The translations under genes were made by a program, and so were the position numbers. From positions 1 to 33,233 of the forward strand of contig NZ_JAIZVX010000026.1 in NCBI RefSeq assembly GCF_021768455.1: a stretch of 33,233 nucleotides of DNA, read 5' to 3'. Below the pieces are notes generated by a model that was given only the letters and a program-made list of their open reading frames with translations, was not told where the DNA came from and searched no databases. The stretch is from Aquabacterium sp. GTDB taxonomy: Bacteria > Pseudomonadota > Gammaproteobacteria > Burkholderiales > Burkholderiaceae_C. Position 1 is the stretch's first letter, and each line of letters starts with the position of its first letter. Below, piece by piece: positions 25,405 through 33,233 of the stretch.

Positions 25405-25413
25405 AATATAGCA
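25405..25413 (-). promoter_or_regulatory. Extended -10 promoter of leuL-leuA
   Basis: On the minus strand TGCTATATT is an extended -10 element (TG, one base, TATATT). The GC-rich DNA before it has no good -35 at 16-19 bases, which fits an extended -10 promoter. A GCCCGG/CCGGGC hairpin at about 25420-25438 lies between pssA and this site and has no T run. Confidence 0.65.
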
Positions 25414-25459
25414 CGCGGGGCCCCGGCAGCAGCCGGGCAAAACCAGTAGAAAAAAACGA

Positions 25460-26332
25460 TCAGCGGTGTAGGCCGCGCTCATCGGGTTCGTCGGTGGAGG
25501 TGGAGATCACGCTCACCGGTTTGCCCTTCATGCGCTTCCACACGTACACGCCATAACCCGACACGCCATAGGCCACGAAGATGCCGAACAGCACGATGGG
25601 CGGGTGGATGGTGATGACCGCGATGCCGAGGGCGATGGCCACGATGGCAATGAAGGGCACGGTGCGGCGGAAATTCACGTCCTTGAAGCTGTAGAACGGG
25701 ATGTTGGTGACCATGGTGAGGCCCGCGTACAGCGTGAAGGCGAAGGTCAGCCAGACCATGCCCGGGATGGAGCGCGCGGTTTCACCCAGGTCGGTGACCA
25801 CCCAGATCAGCCCCATGACGACGGCCGCAGCCGCGGGGCTGGGCAGGCCCTGGAAGAAGCGCTTGTCGACCACGGCGATGTTGGTGTTGAAGCGCGCCAG
25901 GCGCAAGGCGGCACCCGAGCAGTAGACGAAGGCGGCGATCCAGCCTGGCTTGCCAAGGTCCTTCAGCGCCCATTCGTAGGCGATGAGCGCAGGGGCGGCG
26001 CCAAAGGAGACCATGTCGGAGAGGCTGTCCATCTGCTCGCCGAAGGCACTCTGCGTGTTGGTCATGCGGGCGACGCGGCCGTCGAGGCTGTCGAGCACCA
26101 TGGCGCAGAAGACGCCCACGGCAGCCTGCTCGAATTGCCCGTTCATGGCCATCACGATGGCGTAGAAGCCCCCGAACAGCGCCGCCAGCGTGAACAGGTT
26201 GGGGAGGATGTAGATGCCCTTGCGGCGGGGACGAGGCGGCTCGTCGTCGTCAAGGTGGTCGATGGCGGTGGGGTCGATGTCTGGCACGGAGGATGTGTCT
26301 GAAACAGGCGGCGGGGAGCTGGTGGGCGCCAC
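25460..26332 (-). CDS. pssA: CDP-diacylglycerol-serine O-phosphatidyltransferase
   Basis: This enzyme makes phosphatidylserine from CDP-diacylglycerol and serine in the inner membrane. The 290 residues carry the full CDP-alcohol phosphatidyltransferase motif D(x2)DG(x2)AR(x8)G(x3)D(x3)D at 81-106 (D81, D84, G85, A88, R89, G98, D102, D106) and about eight membrane helices, as in the type II (Bacillus-like) enzymes. The acidic 40-residue N-terminus is unconserved. The frame extends far upstream as antisense-free overlap with psd, so I chose GTG 26330-26332, two bases after the psd stop. This implies translational coupling with the next enzyme of the same pathway. Confidence 0.93.
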   Translation of the reverse strand: MAPTSSPPPVSDTSSVPDIDPTAIDHLDDDEPPRPRRKGIYILPNLFTLAALFGGFYAIVMAMNGQFEQAAVGVFCAMVLDSLDGRVARMTNTQSAFGEQMDSLSDMVSFGAAPALIAYEWALKDLGKPGWIAAFVYCSGAALRLARFNTNIAVVDKRFFQGLPSPAAAAVVMGLIWVVTDLGETARSIPGMVWLTFAFTLYAGLTMVTNIPFYSFKDVNFRRTVPFIAIVAIALGIAVITIHPPIVLFGIFVAYGVSGYGVYVWKRMKGKPVSVISTSTDEPDERGLHR

Positions 26333-26334
26333 GC

Positions 26335-26982
26335 TCAGGCCTTGGAGAGGGTGGCAAGGATGGTCGTGGTGGCCGAGACCTTGTCGCCAGGAGCGACCTT
26401 GGGCACGGCATGCGGCGGCAGGTAGATGTCGACGCGGGACCCGAAACGGATCAGGCCATAACGTTGGCCGCGGGTGAGCGTGTCGCCCACCTTGACGTGG
26501 CACAGGATGCGACGGGCCATGAGGCCGGCCACCTGCACCAGGGTGATGAGCTGGCCGTTGGCATCGATCAGCAAGGCATTGCGTTCGTTGCCGGCGGCGT
26601 TGGCATCGAGTTCGGCCTGCAGCCACTTGCCCGGGAAATACTGCACCTGGCGCACGACGCCGTCGACGCAGGCACGATTGCCATGGCGGCTGAACAGGCT
26701 CATGAAGACGCTGATGCGCAGGGCCTCGCGCTGGCCATAGGGGTCGGTGGCCTTTTCGATGCGGACGATGCGGCCATCGGCAGGCGAAAGCACGGCCCCT
26801 GCCTGTGCCGGCACGGCCCGCGGGCGCTCGCGCCAGATGGGCAGCCAGGCCAGCAGGGCCAGACCGGCGAGGGCCGCAACCAGGTGGGCACCCGCAGCCA
26901 GCGCGGCCAGCATGAGGGCACCCACAAACAGGCCCGGCATGGCGCCGGGGGCGCGTCCCCAGGAGGGCATCGACAAATTCAT
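26335..26982 (-). CDS. psd: Phosphatidylserine decarboxylase, short form
   Basis: Psd decarboxylates phosphatidylserine to phosphatidylethanolamine in the inner membrane. The 215 residues match the short form of the enzyme: two membrane helices at about 17-50, [11 protein letters not shown] (65-75), and the self-cleavage site RFGSRVD with Gly181-Ser182, where the serine becomes the pyruvoyl cofactor. I chose ATG 26980-26982 because AAGG lies five bases before it; a TTG seven codons upstream also fits the frame. It lies two bases before pssA, so both enzymes are made together, and 17 bases after the mechanosensitive channel gene. Confidence 0.95.
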   Translation of the reverse strand: MNLSMPSWGRAPGAMPGLFVGALMLAALAAGAHLVAALAGLALLAWLPIWRERPRAVPAQAGAVLSPADGRIVRIEKATDPYGQREALRISVFMSLFSRHGNRACVDGVVRQVQYFPGKWLQAELDANAAGNERNALLIDANGQLITLVQVAGLMARRILCHVKVGDTLTRGQRYGLIRFGSRVDIYLPPHAVPKVAPGDKVSATTTILATLSKA

Positions 26983-26999
26983 GGTGCCTTGAGGATAAC

Positions 27000-28331
27000 T
27001 CAAGCCTGGGGCGCAGGCACCGCAGCGTGGACCACGCGCTGGGGATACGGGATCTGCACGCCGAGGCGGTTGAGGGTCGCAAGGATGGTGAGGTTGACGT
27101 CGGAGCGGGCGGCGAGCTGGCCGTTTTCGGGGTCGGCGATCCAGAAGGCGACGGTCAGTTCCAGACCGTCGGAGGGGAAGCCGGAGAGGAAGACCTGCGG
27201 GCCCGGGTTGTCGAGCACGCGGGGCAAGGCGGCGATGGCCCGCTCCAGCTCGGGCAGGGTGCGGTCCAGGTCGCTGCCATAGGCCACCTGCAGCACGGTG
27301 CTCAACATCATTTTGGTGTCGGCCAGGGAGGCGTTCTCGACCCGCTGGGTGATGAGCAACTCGTTGGGCACGATGGACTCTCGCCCCGCCGCCGAACGCA
27401 GCACGGTGTAGCGGGTGTTGATGTCGGTGATGCGGCCCTCGAAGTTGTCGACCTTGACCAGGTCACCAATGCGCAGGCTGCGTTCGGCCAGGATCACAAA
27501 GCCGCTGACGTAGTTGGCGGCGAGCTTTTGCAGACCGAAGCCCAGGCCCACGCCAATGGCCCCACCCAGCACCGACAGCGCGGTGAGGTCGATGCCCGCC
27601 GCCGAGAGGGCCATCAGCACGCCGCAGGTCATGAGCACGGCGCGGATGGCGTTGGCGGCGATCTTGCGCACGGAGAGGTTGTCGGTCGCGCCACGCAAGA
27701 GGCGGGTTTCGATGGCCGAGGAGATGGACAGAGACAGGATCAGCACCAGCACGGCGCTCAAGCCGCCTTCGACCAGGTTGCGCAAGCTGACCTGGGTGGC
27801 GCCCACCTTCCAGGTGACCTCTTCCATCTCGTCGAGGATGAGGGGCATGACGCCGGTGACCCAGAGCACGGTGCCCAGCCAGGCCAGCCAGGACACGGTG
27901 CGCTCGACGATGCGCACGGTGCGCGAGGTGGGAAAGGCCGCCCCCAGCACCTTCACGGTGAGGCGGATGACGGCCAGCGACACCAGCACGGGCACCGCCA
28001 CGCGGAACACGGTGAGGGGCACTTCGCCCAGCAGCACGCGGCGCATGCCCAGGGCAAACAAAAGCGCCAGCAAGGGGAAGAGCACGCCATCGACCACCTT
28101 CTGGCCGAACCAGATGGAGGCGGGATCGGCCTGGCGACCGCGCCAGACCCGCACCAGCAACCACGACATGCCCAGGCACGCCAGGATCACGGCGATTTCG
28201 GTCAGGGCGGCCGGCTGGTGCAACTGGCCCCACAGGGCCTGGAGCTCTTCGGCGCTCAGGGGTTGGCTGGAGTGGGTGGGGGTCACGGCAGTGGGCAAGG
28301 CGGGGATCGACAAGAAGGACAACACGGACAA
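27000..28331 (-). CDS. MscS-family mechanosensitive ion channel
   Basis: This inner-membrane channel of about 430-443 residues would open under membrane tension and release osmolytes. There are about five to six helices before the pore helix, which carries the family Gly/Ala pattern [20 protein letters not shown] (about 255-275). The soluble MscS domain follows ([45 protein letters not shown]), then a C-terminal domain. The start is uncertain: the frame opens at a TTG (28329-28331), with GTGs at 28323-28325 and further in, and no ribosome-binding site stands out. It lies 17 bases before psd and probably shares its transcript. Confidence 0.88.
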   Translation of the reverse strand: MSVLSFLSIPALPTAVTPTHSSQPLSAEELQALWGQLHQPAALTEIAVILACLGMSWLLVRVWRGRQADPASIWFGQKVVDGVLFPLLALLFALGMRRVLLGEVPLTVFRVAVPVLVSLAVIRLTVKVLGAAFPTSRTVRIVERTVSWLAWLGTVLWVTGVMPLILDEMEEVTWKVGATQVSLRNLVEGGLSAVLVLILSLSISSAIETRLLRGATDNLSVRKIAANAIRAVLMTCGVLMALSAAGIDLTALSVLGGAIGVGLGFGLQKLAANYVSGFVILAERSLRIGDLVKVDNFEGRITDINTRYTVLRSAAGRESIVPNELLITQRVENASLADTKMMLSTVLQVAYGSDLDRTLPELERAIAALPRVLDNPGPQVFLSGFPSDGLELTVAFWIADPENGQLAARSDVNLTILATLNRLGVQIPYPQRVVHAAVPAPQA

Positions 28332-28388
28332 GGGCGGGCTGCTGACAGCCCTCGATGATGCCCTGGATCCAGCCGGTGCGGGCCCCGA

Positions 28389-29324
28389 TCAGGCCTCGAT
28401 CAGGGCGCGGACGTGGGCGACCACGCTGCGGCCGAGGGCACTGAGGTTGTAGCCCCCCTCCAGGCAAGACACGACCCGGCCCTTGGCATGTCGCCTGGCG
28501 ATCTCCAGCACCTTTTCGGTGATCCAGACGTAATCGGCCTCGACCATGCCGAGGTTGCCCATGTCGTCTTCGCGGTGGCCGTCAAACCCGGCCGAGATGA
28601 AGATCATTTCGGGGCGGAAGTCTTCGAGGCGGTACAGCCAGTAGGACTCGACCACATCCCGCACCACGGCGCCGCTGCTGCGGGCCGGCACCGGGACGTT
28701 GACCATGTTGCAGGCCTTGCTGTCGGCGCCGCTGTAGGGGTAGAGGGGGTGCTGGAAGAGACCGACCATGAGCACACGGTCGTCGTTGGCCATGATGTCT
28801 TCCGTGCCGTTGCCGTGGTGCACATCGAAATCGACGATGGCCACGCGCTGCAGGCCTCGGACGTCGAGCGCATGGCGGGCCGCCACGGCCACGTTGTTGA
28901 AGAAGCAAAAGCCCATGGTGTGGTCATGGGTGGCGTGGTGGCCCGGCGGGCGGACGGCGCAGAAGGCGTTGTCGAGTTGACCGTCGAGCACCGCGTCGGT
29001 CGCGGCGACGGCGGCACCGGCTGCACGCCAGGCGGCCGAGCGGGTGCCGGGGGAGGCCCAGGTGTCAGGGTCAAGGGCGCGGGTGTCGCCGGTGGACTCG
29101 AGCTGCTGGAGGAAGTCGTCCAGCGTCAGCACGTAATGGAGGTCGTGGGCCAGGGCGAGGTCGGCGTTGGCGGCCAGGGGCACGTCGGGGCGGGTCAGCA
29201 GGGCATCGAGGCCCGAGGCGCGGAGCTGGTCTTCGATGGCGTGCAGGCGCTGGGGGCACTCCGGATGGCCCTGCCCCATGTCATGGGCCAGGCAATCGGG
29301 ATGGGAAAAGTAGCCGGTGGCCAT
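28389..29324 (-). CDS. Histone deacetylase family metal-dependent hydrolase
   Basis: Bacterial members of this family deacetylate acetyl-lysine, acetoin-related compounds or acetylpolyamines. The 311 residues hold the complete site: the His pair H129-H130 in RPPGHHA, zinc ligands D167 and H169 in VDFDVHHGNGT, D248 in GFDGH, and the catalytic Tyr region LEGGYN (289-294). The length and the EGGYN and FFNN motifs fit the class II-like bacterial group. The start is ATG 29322-29324. It stands 57 bases before the channel gene and diverges from the MoxR operon over 49 bases, which must hold both promoters. The true substrate is unknown. Confidence 0.92.
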   Translation of the reverse strand: MATGYFSHPDCLAHDMGQGHPECPQRLHAIEDQLRASGLDALLTRPDVPLAANADLALAHDLHYVLTLDDFLQQLESTGDTRALDPDTWASPGTRSAAWRAAGAAVAATDAVLDGQLDNAFCAVRPPGHHATHDHTMGFCFFNNVAVAARHALDVRGLQRVAIVDFDVHHGNGTEDIMANDDRVLMVGLFQHPLYPYSGADSKACNMVNVPVPARSSGAVVRDVVESYWLYRLEDFRPEMIFISAGFDGHREDDMGNLGMVEADYVWITEKVLEIARRHAKGRVVSCLEGGYNLSALGRSVVAHVRALIEA

Positions 29325-29373
29325 GGGTCTGTCTCGGTCTGCAGCGCGCAGGCGTTTGGGTTAAGGTCTGGTC

Positions 29374-30342
29374 ATGCTGCGCAACGCCCCCGACCCGACC
29401 CCGCATCTGGTGAGCACCTCGACGTCGATGGTGTCGCACATCCAACAGCTCATTGATCAGGTTAGCACGATCATCGTGGGCAAACGGGAGCAGGTCAGCC
29501 TGGGGGTGATCTGCCTGTTGGCATCGGGCCACCTGCTGATCGAAGACGTGCCTGGCGTGGGCAAGACCACCTTGTCACAAGCCCTGGCGCGCTCGCTGGG
29601 GCTGAGCTTTTCGCGGGTGCAGTTCACGGCCGACCTGTTGCCCTCGGACCTGATCGGCGTGAGCGTTTACGAGCGCCAGCGCGAGTCCTTCGTCTTTCAC
29701 CCCGGGCCAGTGTTCGCCCAGGTGCTGCTGGCCGATGAGATCAACCGTGCGGGCCCCCGCACCCAGAGTGCGCTGCTCGAGGCCATGGAGGAGCGCCAGG
29801 TGTCGGTCGAGGGCGAAACGCGCGCCCTGCCCTCGCCGTTTTTCGTGATCGCCACGCAGAACCCGGCCGAGCAACTGGGCACCCATCCCCTGCCGGAATC
29901 CCAGCTCGACCGCTTTGCGATGCGGCTGTCCCTGGGCTACCCCTCGCCCCAGGCCGAACGCGCCCTGCTCAGGGGGGAAGACCGGCGCGAGGCCCTGGCC
30001 CGCCTGCCTGCCGTGCTGACGCCGGCGCAATGGCAGGCCCTGCAGGACCAGGTGAGCCAGGTGCACGTGGCCGACAGCCTGCTCGACTACCTGCAGGCCC
30101 TGATCGCGGCCACCCGCGATGGGCACTGGTTCAGCCTGGGCCTGAGCCCACGGGCGGGCCTCTCGCTGCTGCAGCTGGCACGGGCGCGGGCCCTGGTGTC
30201 GGGGCGTGGGCACGTGTCGCCAGAAGACATCCAGGCGCTGTGGGTGGTGGCCACGGCCCATCGACTCGGGACCTTGTCACAGTCGGGACGCAGCGCGGCC
30301 GCCCAGGCCCGCGCCCTGCTGGAGGCCACCCCGGTGCCATGA
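29374..30342 (+). CDS. MoxR-family AAA+ ATPase
   Basis: MoxR proteins are AAA_3 ATPases that act as chaperones for assembling or activating partner proteins. The 322 residues contain Walker A in EDVPGVGKTTL (about 57-67), a Walker B LLADEINRAGPRTQSALLEAMEE with its insertion, sensor 1 ATQNP and the arginine-bearing LSPRAGLSLLQLAR. The start ATG has AAGG nine bases upstream; an ATG at 29428 (MVSHIQQL) would remove an unconserved leader. Its TGA overlaps the ATG of the DUF58 gene, the standard partner. Confidence 0.93.
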   Translation: MLRNAPDPTPHLVSTSTSMVSHIQQLIDQVSTIIVGKREQVSLGVICLLASGHLLIEDVPGVGKTTLSQALARSLGLSFSRVQFTADLLPSDLIGVSVYERQRESFVFHPGPVFAQVLLADEINRAGPRTQSALLEAMEERQVSVEGETRALPSPFFVIATQNPAEQLGTHPLPESQLDRFAMRLSLGYPSPQAERALLRGEDRREALARLPAVLTPAQWQALQDQVSQVHVADSLLDYLQALIAATRDGHWFSLGLSPRAGLSLLQLARARALVSGRGHVSPEDIQALWVVATAHRLGTLSQSGRSAAAQARALLEATPVP

Positions 30343-31358
30343 GGGGCGAACGCCTGTCTCTGCGGCAGCGCTGGCGTGCGCATTGGGCGCGCTGGTGGGA
30401 CCAGCGCCTGCCTCGCCAGGACGACCTCACCCTGCACCAGCGCAACCTCTACATCCTGCCCACACGCGCAGGCTGGAGCCTGGCCGGCGTGGCCATCGTG
30501 CTCTTGCTGGCCTCGATCAACGAACAGGTGAACCTGGGCTATGCCCTGAGCTTCACCCTGGGCGGCACCGCCCTGGCCGCCCTGCACCAGACGCACGGAA
30601 ACCTGCAGGGCATCCGCCTGCGTCTGGGCGGGCTGCAGAGCGTGCACGCCGGCGAGGTGCTGCGGGTGACGGTGATGCTGTCGCAGACACCCACCGGGCG
30701 CGGTCGCATGGGGCTCTCGGTGAAGGTGGGCGACGCAGCCCCGGTCGACACGGAACTGCCGCCAGGCGGCGAGACCCCGGTCGAGCTGGACGTGCCCGCC
30801 CCCCAGCGAGGGTGGTTCCAGCTGCCCCGCCTGAGCATCGAGACACGCTACCCCCTGGGCATCTTCCGCGCCTGGGCTCACTGGCGCCCTGCCCGCACCG
30901 TGCTGATCTGGCCTGCGCTCGACCGGCAGGCCCCGCCCTTGCCCGACCTGCCGACCCGCGCCCAAGGCGCCGAGGGTGAACACAGCGCCACCCCGCAGGG
31001 CGAGATCCCAGAAGGCCTGCGGGACTACCGGCGGGGGGACCCGCTGAAACAGGTCGCCTGGCGCAAATCGGCCCACAGCCTGGCGGCCGGTGGTGGCCTG
31101 GTGAGCCGGGAGCCCGCCACCCGCCGATCGCCCGACCGCTGGCTGGACTTCGAGCACAGCCCGGGCCTGCTCAGCCTGGGCACCGAAGCGCGGCTCAGCC
31201 GTCTGGCCACGTGGCTGGTCGAGGCCGAGCGGGAGGCACTGGCCCAAGGCACGCTGTACGGCCTGCGCCTGCCGGGTCTGGAGACCCCTTGCGGCGCGGG
31301 CCCCCATCACCTGCGCACCTGCCTGGACGCACTCGGCCGCTGGGGGCAGCCCTCATGA
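30339..31358 (+). CDS. DUF58 family protein
   Basis: This 339-residue protein has two membrane helices near 50-85 (SLAGVAIVLLLASINEQVNLGYALSF...), a periplasmic-type beta segment and the DUF58 core EIPEGLRDYRRGDPLKQVAWRKSA (about 220-245), which resembles a degenerate von Willebrand-like fold. DUF58 proteins accompany MoxR ATPases, and their role is not settled. The start is the ATG overlapping the MoxR stop (ATGA). The frame continues far upstream, but only as overlap with moxR. Its own stop overlaps the next gene in the same way. Confidence 0.9.
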   Translation: MRGERLSLRQRWRAHWARWWDQRLPRQDDLTLHQRNLYILPTRAGWSLAGVAIVLLLASINEQVNLGYALSFTLGGTALAALHQTHGNLQGIRLRLGGLQSVHAGEVLRVTVMLSQTPTGRGRMGLSVKVGDAAPVDTELPPGGETPVELDVPAPQRGWFQLPRLSIETRYPLGIFRAWAHWRPARTVLIWPALDRQAPPLPDLPTRAQGAEGEHSATPQGEIPEGLRDYRRGDPLKQVAWRKSAHSLAAGGGLVSREPATRRSPDRWLDFEHSPGLLSLGTEARLSRLATWLVEAEREALAQGTLYGLRLPGLETPCGAGPHHLRTCLDALGRWGQPS

Positions 31359-33233
31359 GCACGCGCATCAGCCCAGGCGCCCCGCGCGCCCTGCCCATCA
31401 GCCGCGAGGGGCGCGACACCCTGTGGCTGCTGACCGTGCTGGCCCTGTGCATTGCGCCGCATGCCATGCGCCTGCCTCTGTGGTGTGCTGCGGGCACGGG
31501 GGTGGCACTGGCCTGGCGCGCGCAACTGGCCTGGCGCGACGCCGCCTTGCCCCCACGCTGGGTGCTGCTGCTGAGCCTGCTGGCCTCGGTGGCACTCACC
31601 CTGCTCACCTACCGATCGCTGATGGGCCGAGAAGCCGGCGTCACCCTCGTCACCCTGTTGGCCGGCCTGAAGACGCTGGAGTTGCGCGCCCGGCGCGACG
31701 CCTTCGTCATCACCTCACTGGGCTTTTTCCTGATCCTCACCCAGTTCCTGCACAGCCAGACGCCAGGCATGGCCCTGCTGATGAGTGCCGCTTTTCTGGG
31801 CCTGTTGAGCGCCCTGGTCTTGGCCCAGCGCCCCCTGGGTCGCCCAAGCATCGCCTCGGCCTTGAAGGACGCCGGCCGGGCCGTGGCCTGGGGGCTGCCA
31901 CTGATGCTGGCGCTCTACCTGCTGTTTCCTCGCATCGGGCCGCTGTGGGCCTTGCCGTCCGATGCCGGGGCTCGCACCGGGCTGTCTGACCAGCTCACCC
32001 TCGGGCGTGTGGCCGAACTCGCCCTGGACGACGGCATCGTCATGCGCCTGAGGTTCGAAGGCGCGACACCGCCGCCGCAAGCCCTGTACTTCCGAGGTCC
32101 GGTCCTGGACGATTTCGATGGTCAGCGCTGGACGGCTCGCCCACCCCACCCCGACACCGACCGCATGGACGCCTTGCGGGCCGACACCCTCCGCGGCCCC
32201 TGGATCGACCACGAAGTCACCCTGGAGCCCAGTGGACTGCGGCAGCAGGCCCTGCTGGAAGGCACGGTCGAGGTCCGGGCCGAGCAGGCTGATGTGCAGG
32301 GCTGGCAGCGCGTCGGCCTGGCCTGGACAGCCCCCAGCCCGCCACGCGAACGCCTGCGGCTGCAGGCCCGCGCACTGAGCGCCTGGCACAGTGGCCCCGC
32401 CGCACCAGACCCGATCCTGCGCAACTGGACGCAACTGCCTGCCGGCTTCAACCCTCGCACCCTGGCCTGGGCTCTGGACTTCAGCCGGCAGCCCACCCTG
32501 AGGGGTGCCGACGCGCGCACGCTGGCCAACGCGGTGATGCAGCACATCCGGCAGCACGATTACCGCTACACACTGGCCCCCGGCGACGACGCCCTGGGCG
32601 CCAACGGCCAGCCAGAGCGCCACCTCATCGACCGTTTCTGGCTGGATCGCCGCAGCGGCTTTTGCGAACATTTCGCCACCGCCTTCGTGGTCGTGATGCG
32701 TGCCATGGACGTGCCCGCTCGCGTGGTCACCGGCTTCCAGGGTGCCGAGCGCAACCCCGTTGACGGCATGCTGGTCGTGCGCAACAGCGATGCCCACGCC
32801 TGGGCCGAGTACTGGCAAGCCGGCGAAGGCTGGGTGCGGGCCGACCCCACGGCCGCCGTGGCCCCGGAACGGATCGACCGCACCCGCCCCCTGAACCGCC
32901 GAGCCGACTCGGCCAGCGGTGGCCTGGCCCACCTTGCACCCGACTGGCTGCTGCGCAGCCGCGCCGCCCTCGACGCTGCCAACCACCGCTGGAACACCTG
33001 GGTGCTCGCCTACTCACGCCAGAACCAGCTCGACCTGTTGAGCCAGTGGGGCTGGCCCGCTGCCTCCGGCATGGACCTGCTGCGCCTGTGCCTGATCGTG
33101 GTGGTCAGCCTTGCCCTGGCCGGCGTGCTGTGGCTGTGGGCCACACGCCCCCGGCAGCGGACCTCCCCCTGGCAAGGCCTGCTGAATCGGGTGCATGGCG
33201 ACCTGCTCGCGACAGGCGTGCCAGCGCCTGCGG
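31355..33233 (+). CDS. TgpA-type transmembrane transglutaminase, 3' end outside window
   Basis: The frame is open from the ATG (overlapping the DUF58 stop) to the end of the window, 626 residues without a stop. Six or so membrane helices (about 20-210, DUF3488) precede a periplasmic transglutaminase-like domain with the triad C437 in GFCEHFATAF, H481 in DAHAWAEYW and D497 in VRADPT. A further helix (about 570-590) opens the C-terminal DUF4129-like part. Members of this family (TgpA in Pseudomonas aeruginosa is the best known) are associated with MoxR and DUF58. The natural substrate is unknown. The triad is intact, so activity is plausible. Confidence 0.93.
   Translation, partial: MSTRISPGAPRALPISREGRDTLWLLTVLALCIAPHAMRLPLWCAAGTGVALAWRAQLAWRDAALPPRWVLLLSLLASVALTLLTYRSLMGREAGVTLVTLLAGLKTLELRARRDAFVITSLGFFLILTQFLHSQTPGMALLMSAAFLGLLSALVLAQRPLGRPSIASALKDAGRAVAWGLPLMLALYLLFPRIGPLWALPSDAGARTGLSDQLTLGRVAELALDDGIVMRLRFEGATPPPQALYFRGPVLDDFDGQRWTARPPHPDTDRMDALRADTLRGPWIDHEVTLEPSGLRQQALLEGTVEVRAEQADVQGWQRVGLAWTAPSPPRERLRLQARALSAWHSGPAAPDPILRNWTQLPAGFNPRTLAWALDFSRQPTLRGADARTLANAVMQHIRQHDYRYTLAPGDDALGANGQPERHLIDRFWLDRRSGFCEHFATAFVVVMRAMDVPARVVTGFQGAERNPVDGMLVVRNSDAHAWAEYWQAGEGWVRADPTAAVAPERIDRTRPLNRRADSASGGLAHLAPDWLLRSRAALDAANHRWNTWVLAYSRQNQLDLLSQWGWPAASGMDLLRLCLIVVVSLALAGVLWLWATRPRQRTSPWQGLLNRVHGDLLATGVPAPA

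Noticed and set aside
26333-27082. Upstream extension of the pssA frame by 250 codons
   Set aside because: It overlaps psd in another frame and has no membrane or enzyme character; GTG 26330-26332 next to the psd stop fits better.
30030-30338. Upstream extension of the DUF58 frame
   Set aside because: Overlaps moxR; the ATG coupled to the moxR stop is the standard arrangement.

Overview
The window is high-GC DNA (roughly two thirds G+C by eye). Its gene content and order are those of a betaproteobacterium of the order Burkholderiales: tRNA-Leu(UAG)-tig-clpP-clpX-lon, a short-form psd beside pssA, and a leucine-codon attenuator before leuA. No phage, insertion sequence or CRISPR array is visible. 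I do not assign a genus.

Layout. (1) 1 to about 540 is a mosaic of gene pieces that do not belong together: a MATE transporter fragment on +, a small two-helix membrane protein start on -, the 3' end of an unknown gene on -, then an FkbM-type methyltransferase whose 5' end looks replaced. (2) 1286-7332 (-) is a tightly coupled type I secretion operon: ABC exporter, HlyD adaptor, TolC channel and a glycosyltransferase-like protein. No cargo gene is in view. (3) 7505-8147 holds four tRNA genes: two identical Gly(GCC), Cys(GCA) and an inverted Leu(UAA), each - strand gene with its own terminator. (4) 8336-14609 (-) is the proteostasis block: tRNA-Leu(UAG), trigger factor, ClpP, ClpX and Lon. (5) 14713-19059 (-) is an RND efflux pair (inner-membrane pump and lipoprotein adaptor) behind a palindromic operator. 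(6) 19240-23489 carries a degenerate squalene/phytoene synthase-like protein, a TIGR03790 exported protein, an IclR regulator and a PBP7-type endopeptidase. (7) 23608-25410 is leuA with a complete leucine leader peptide, attenuator and extended -10 promoter. (8) 25460-28331 (-) is a mechanosensitive channel, phosphatidylserine decarboxylase and phosphatidylserine synthase, a membrane-lipid cluster. (9) 28389-29324 (-) is a histone-deacetylase-family hydrolase. (10) 29374-33233 (+) is MoxR ATPase, DUF58 protein and TgpA-type transglutaminase, joined by ATGA overlaps, the last cut by the window end.

Most of the window is conserved housekeeping DNA. The most informative non-coding signals are the leuA attenuator, whose leader peptide appears to be translated from an almost leaderless transcript; the rearranged Gly-Cys-Leu tRNA cluster; a heat-shock-like promoter overlapping the clpX terminator before lon; a promoter nested in the leuA terminator; and an operator at the RND pair with no repressor gene beside it. 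I did not find a clearly new multi-gene system. The nearest candidates are the secretion operon with an embedded glycosyltransferase and the mosaic left end, which may be an assembly artefact.
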